Shown here one piece after another: positions 11,473 through 14,861 of a DNA stretch of 14,861 bases. Position numbers and translations under genes: made by a program. Location of the stretch: NCBI GenBank assembly GCA_036562265.1, contig DATCKS010000512.1:1-14861 (forward strand). The letters run 5' to 3'. This stretch comes from DASVDK01 sp036562265 [NCBI: Thermodesulfobacteriota bacterium]. GTDB taxonomy: Bacteria > DASVDK01. Position 1 is the first letter of the stretch. The number at the start of each line of letters is the position of its first letter. The notes beneath the pieces are model-generated. The model saw nothing but the letters and a program-made list of their open reading frames with translations, did no database searches and was not told where the DNA came from.

Positions 11473-11688
11473 ATGACCGAAAGAGAAGCCATCGTTGCGC
11501 GTCTGGCCCAGGAGAACGAGGAGTTCGCCCGGATGGTACGCGAGCACGCCGAACTCGACCGGCAGGTAGCCGAGCTCGAGCGTCGCGTACACCTGTCCAC
11601 CGACGAGGAGCTGGAACTCAAGCGGATCAAGAAGCTCAAGCTCGCCGGCAAGGACCGGATCGAGGCGATGCTAGCGGCATACAGATAG
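11473..11688 (+). CDS. DUF465 (YdcH-like) small protein
   Basis: 71-aa, highly charged, helical protein. The pattern N-E-E-F-A-R-M-V-R-E-H-A-E-L-D-R-Q-V-A-E-L-E-R, followed by E-L-K-R-I-K-K-L-K-L-A-G-K-D-R-I, is that of the DUF465/YdcH family, which form short helical hairpins. E. coli YdcH is 74 aa and no biochemical role is established that I can name. No signal peptide, membrane helix or cysteine is present, so it should be cytosolic. The ATG at 11473 follows a G-rich stretch (GGGGGAA, about 11461-11467). In-frame extension upstream would cross the promoter. The gene stands alone between its own consensus promoter and a very strong terminator, which suggests high, independent expression. 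Confidence 0.85.
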   Translation: MTEREAIVARLAQENEEFARMVREHAELDRQVAELERRVHLSTDEELELKRIKKLKLAGKDRIEAMLAAYR

Positions 11689-11721
11689 CCCACGGGCCGA
11701 ACGCAGCCCGGGCCACTCTGA

Positions 11722-11790
11722 GGCGACTCGGGCGGCTTCGGGGGGCGCAGTCGGCCCCCCGCTAACGAAGCCGCCTCCGGGTCGCCTTTT
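11722..11790 (+). terminator. Large intrinsic terminator after the DUF465 gene
   Basis: The outer stem is GGCGAC (11722-11727) with GTCGCC (11781-11786). After a short asymmetric internal loop comes a perfect 9-bp stem, GGCGGCTTC (11731-11739) with GAAGCCGCC (11767-11775). Inside it a further 6-bp G/C stem (11740-11745 with 11755-11760) caps the structure. Four T residues follow directly (11787-11790), then CGTTT. It starts 33 bp after the DUF465 stop and should end that transcript efficiently. Its position 94 bp before ilvB leaves open a role in controlling read-through into the ilv operon. Confidence 0.85.
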
Positions 11791-11828
11791 CGTTTGGCTC
11801 TTGGACTGGCATCGATGGCCAGCATGCA

Positions 11829-11855
11829 GGCCGGAGAGGTTGGTCGACTCCGGCC
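11829..11855 (+). promoter_or_regulatory. Hairpin in the ilvB upstream region
   Basis: A perfect 8-bp inverted repeat, GGCCGGAG (11829-11836) with CTCCGGCC (11848-11855), has an 11-nt loop and sits 28 bp before the ilvB ATG. No T-tract follows. A near-palindrome (11807-11821, TGGCATCGATGGCCA) lies just upstream and could be an operator. No sigma-70 promoter of good quality, leader peptide rich in Leu/Ile/Val codons or T-box was recognised between 11791 and 11883, so how ilvB is transcribed is not resolved. Confidence 0.35.
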
Positions 11856-11883
11856 CCGGGTTGGGAGGCCTACGCAGGTCGCC

Positions 11884-13584
<1,701 letters not shown>

Positions 13585-13598
13585 GGACGGACCCGAGC

Positions 13599-14861
<1,263 letters not shown>

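Noticed and set aside
11794-11883. N-terminal extension of IlvB from TTG 11794 or ATG 11815/11824
   Set aside because: The added residues do not resemble AHAS N-termini and cross the palindrome and hairpin. ATG 11884 begins at the conserved region.

Overview
The window is a GC-rich (about 70 % by eye) stretch of bacterial chromosome in which every supported gene lies on the + strand. It carries core housekeeping genes. I found no mobile element, CRISPR array, tRNA/rRNA or defence-like cassette, and nothing I would call a new system. The M23 peptidase, RseP/S2P protease, DUF465 (YdcH-like) protein and MEP-pathway dxr suggest a Gram-negative, proteobacteria-like or deep-branching lineage of the Desulfobacterota, Myxococcota, Methylomirabilota/Rokubacteria or Acidobacteriota type. 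The sequence alone does not let me choose among them.

Layout. Bases 1-78 are the 3' end of an M23 metallopeptidase gene, closed by a strong terminator (194-223). secA follows at 303-3050 with a plausible own promoter. After secA, a 303-bp gap holds a near-consensus promoter (3097-3125) and a structured leader of about 220 nt. These precede a tightly packed run: rpsB (S2), tsf (EF-Ts), pyrH (UMP kinase), frr (ribosome recycling factor), uppS (undecaprenyl-PP synthase), cdsA (CDP-DAG synthase) and dxr (DXP reductoisomerase). rseP (site-2 protease) follows with a possible own promoter and then tsaB (tRNA t6A factor). The run joins translation factors to the isoprenoid/lipid-carrier and phospholipid genes of envelope growth. 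Dxr feeds the MEP pathway that supplies the IPP used by UppS.

Next is a short self-contained unit: a consensus promoter (11368-11396), a 71-aa DUF465 gene (11473-11688) and a very large intrinsic terminator (11722-11790). The window ends with a branched-chain amino acid operon, ilvB-ilvN-ilvC. ilvC is cut by the window edge.

Starts: many genes use GTG (rpsB, pyrH, cdsA, dxr, rseP, tsaB), chosen from Shine-Dalgarno placement, family N-termini and gene spacing. Points worth a second look are the rpsB leader, the charged C-terminal tail on S2, an 11-codon ORF linking cdsA to dxr, the isolated DUF465 unit, the ilvB upstream region and the unusual cofactor loop of IlvC.
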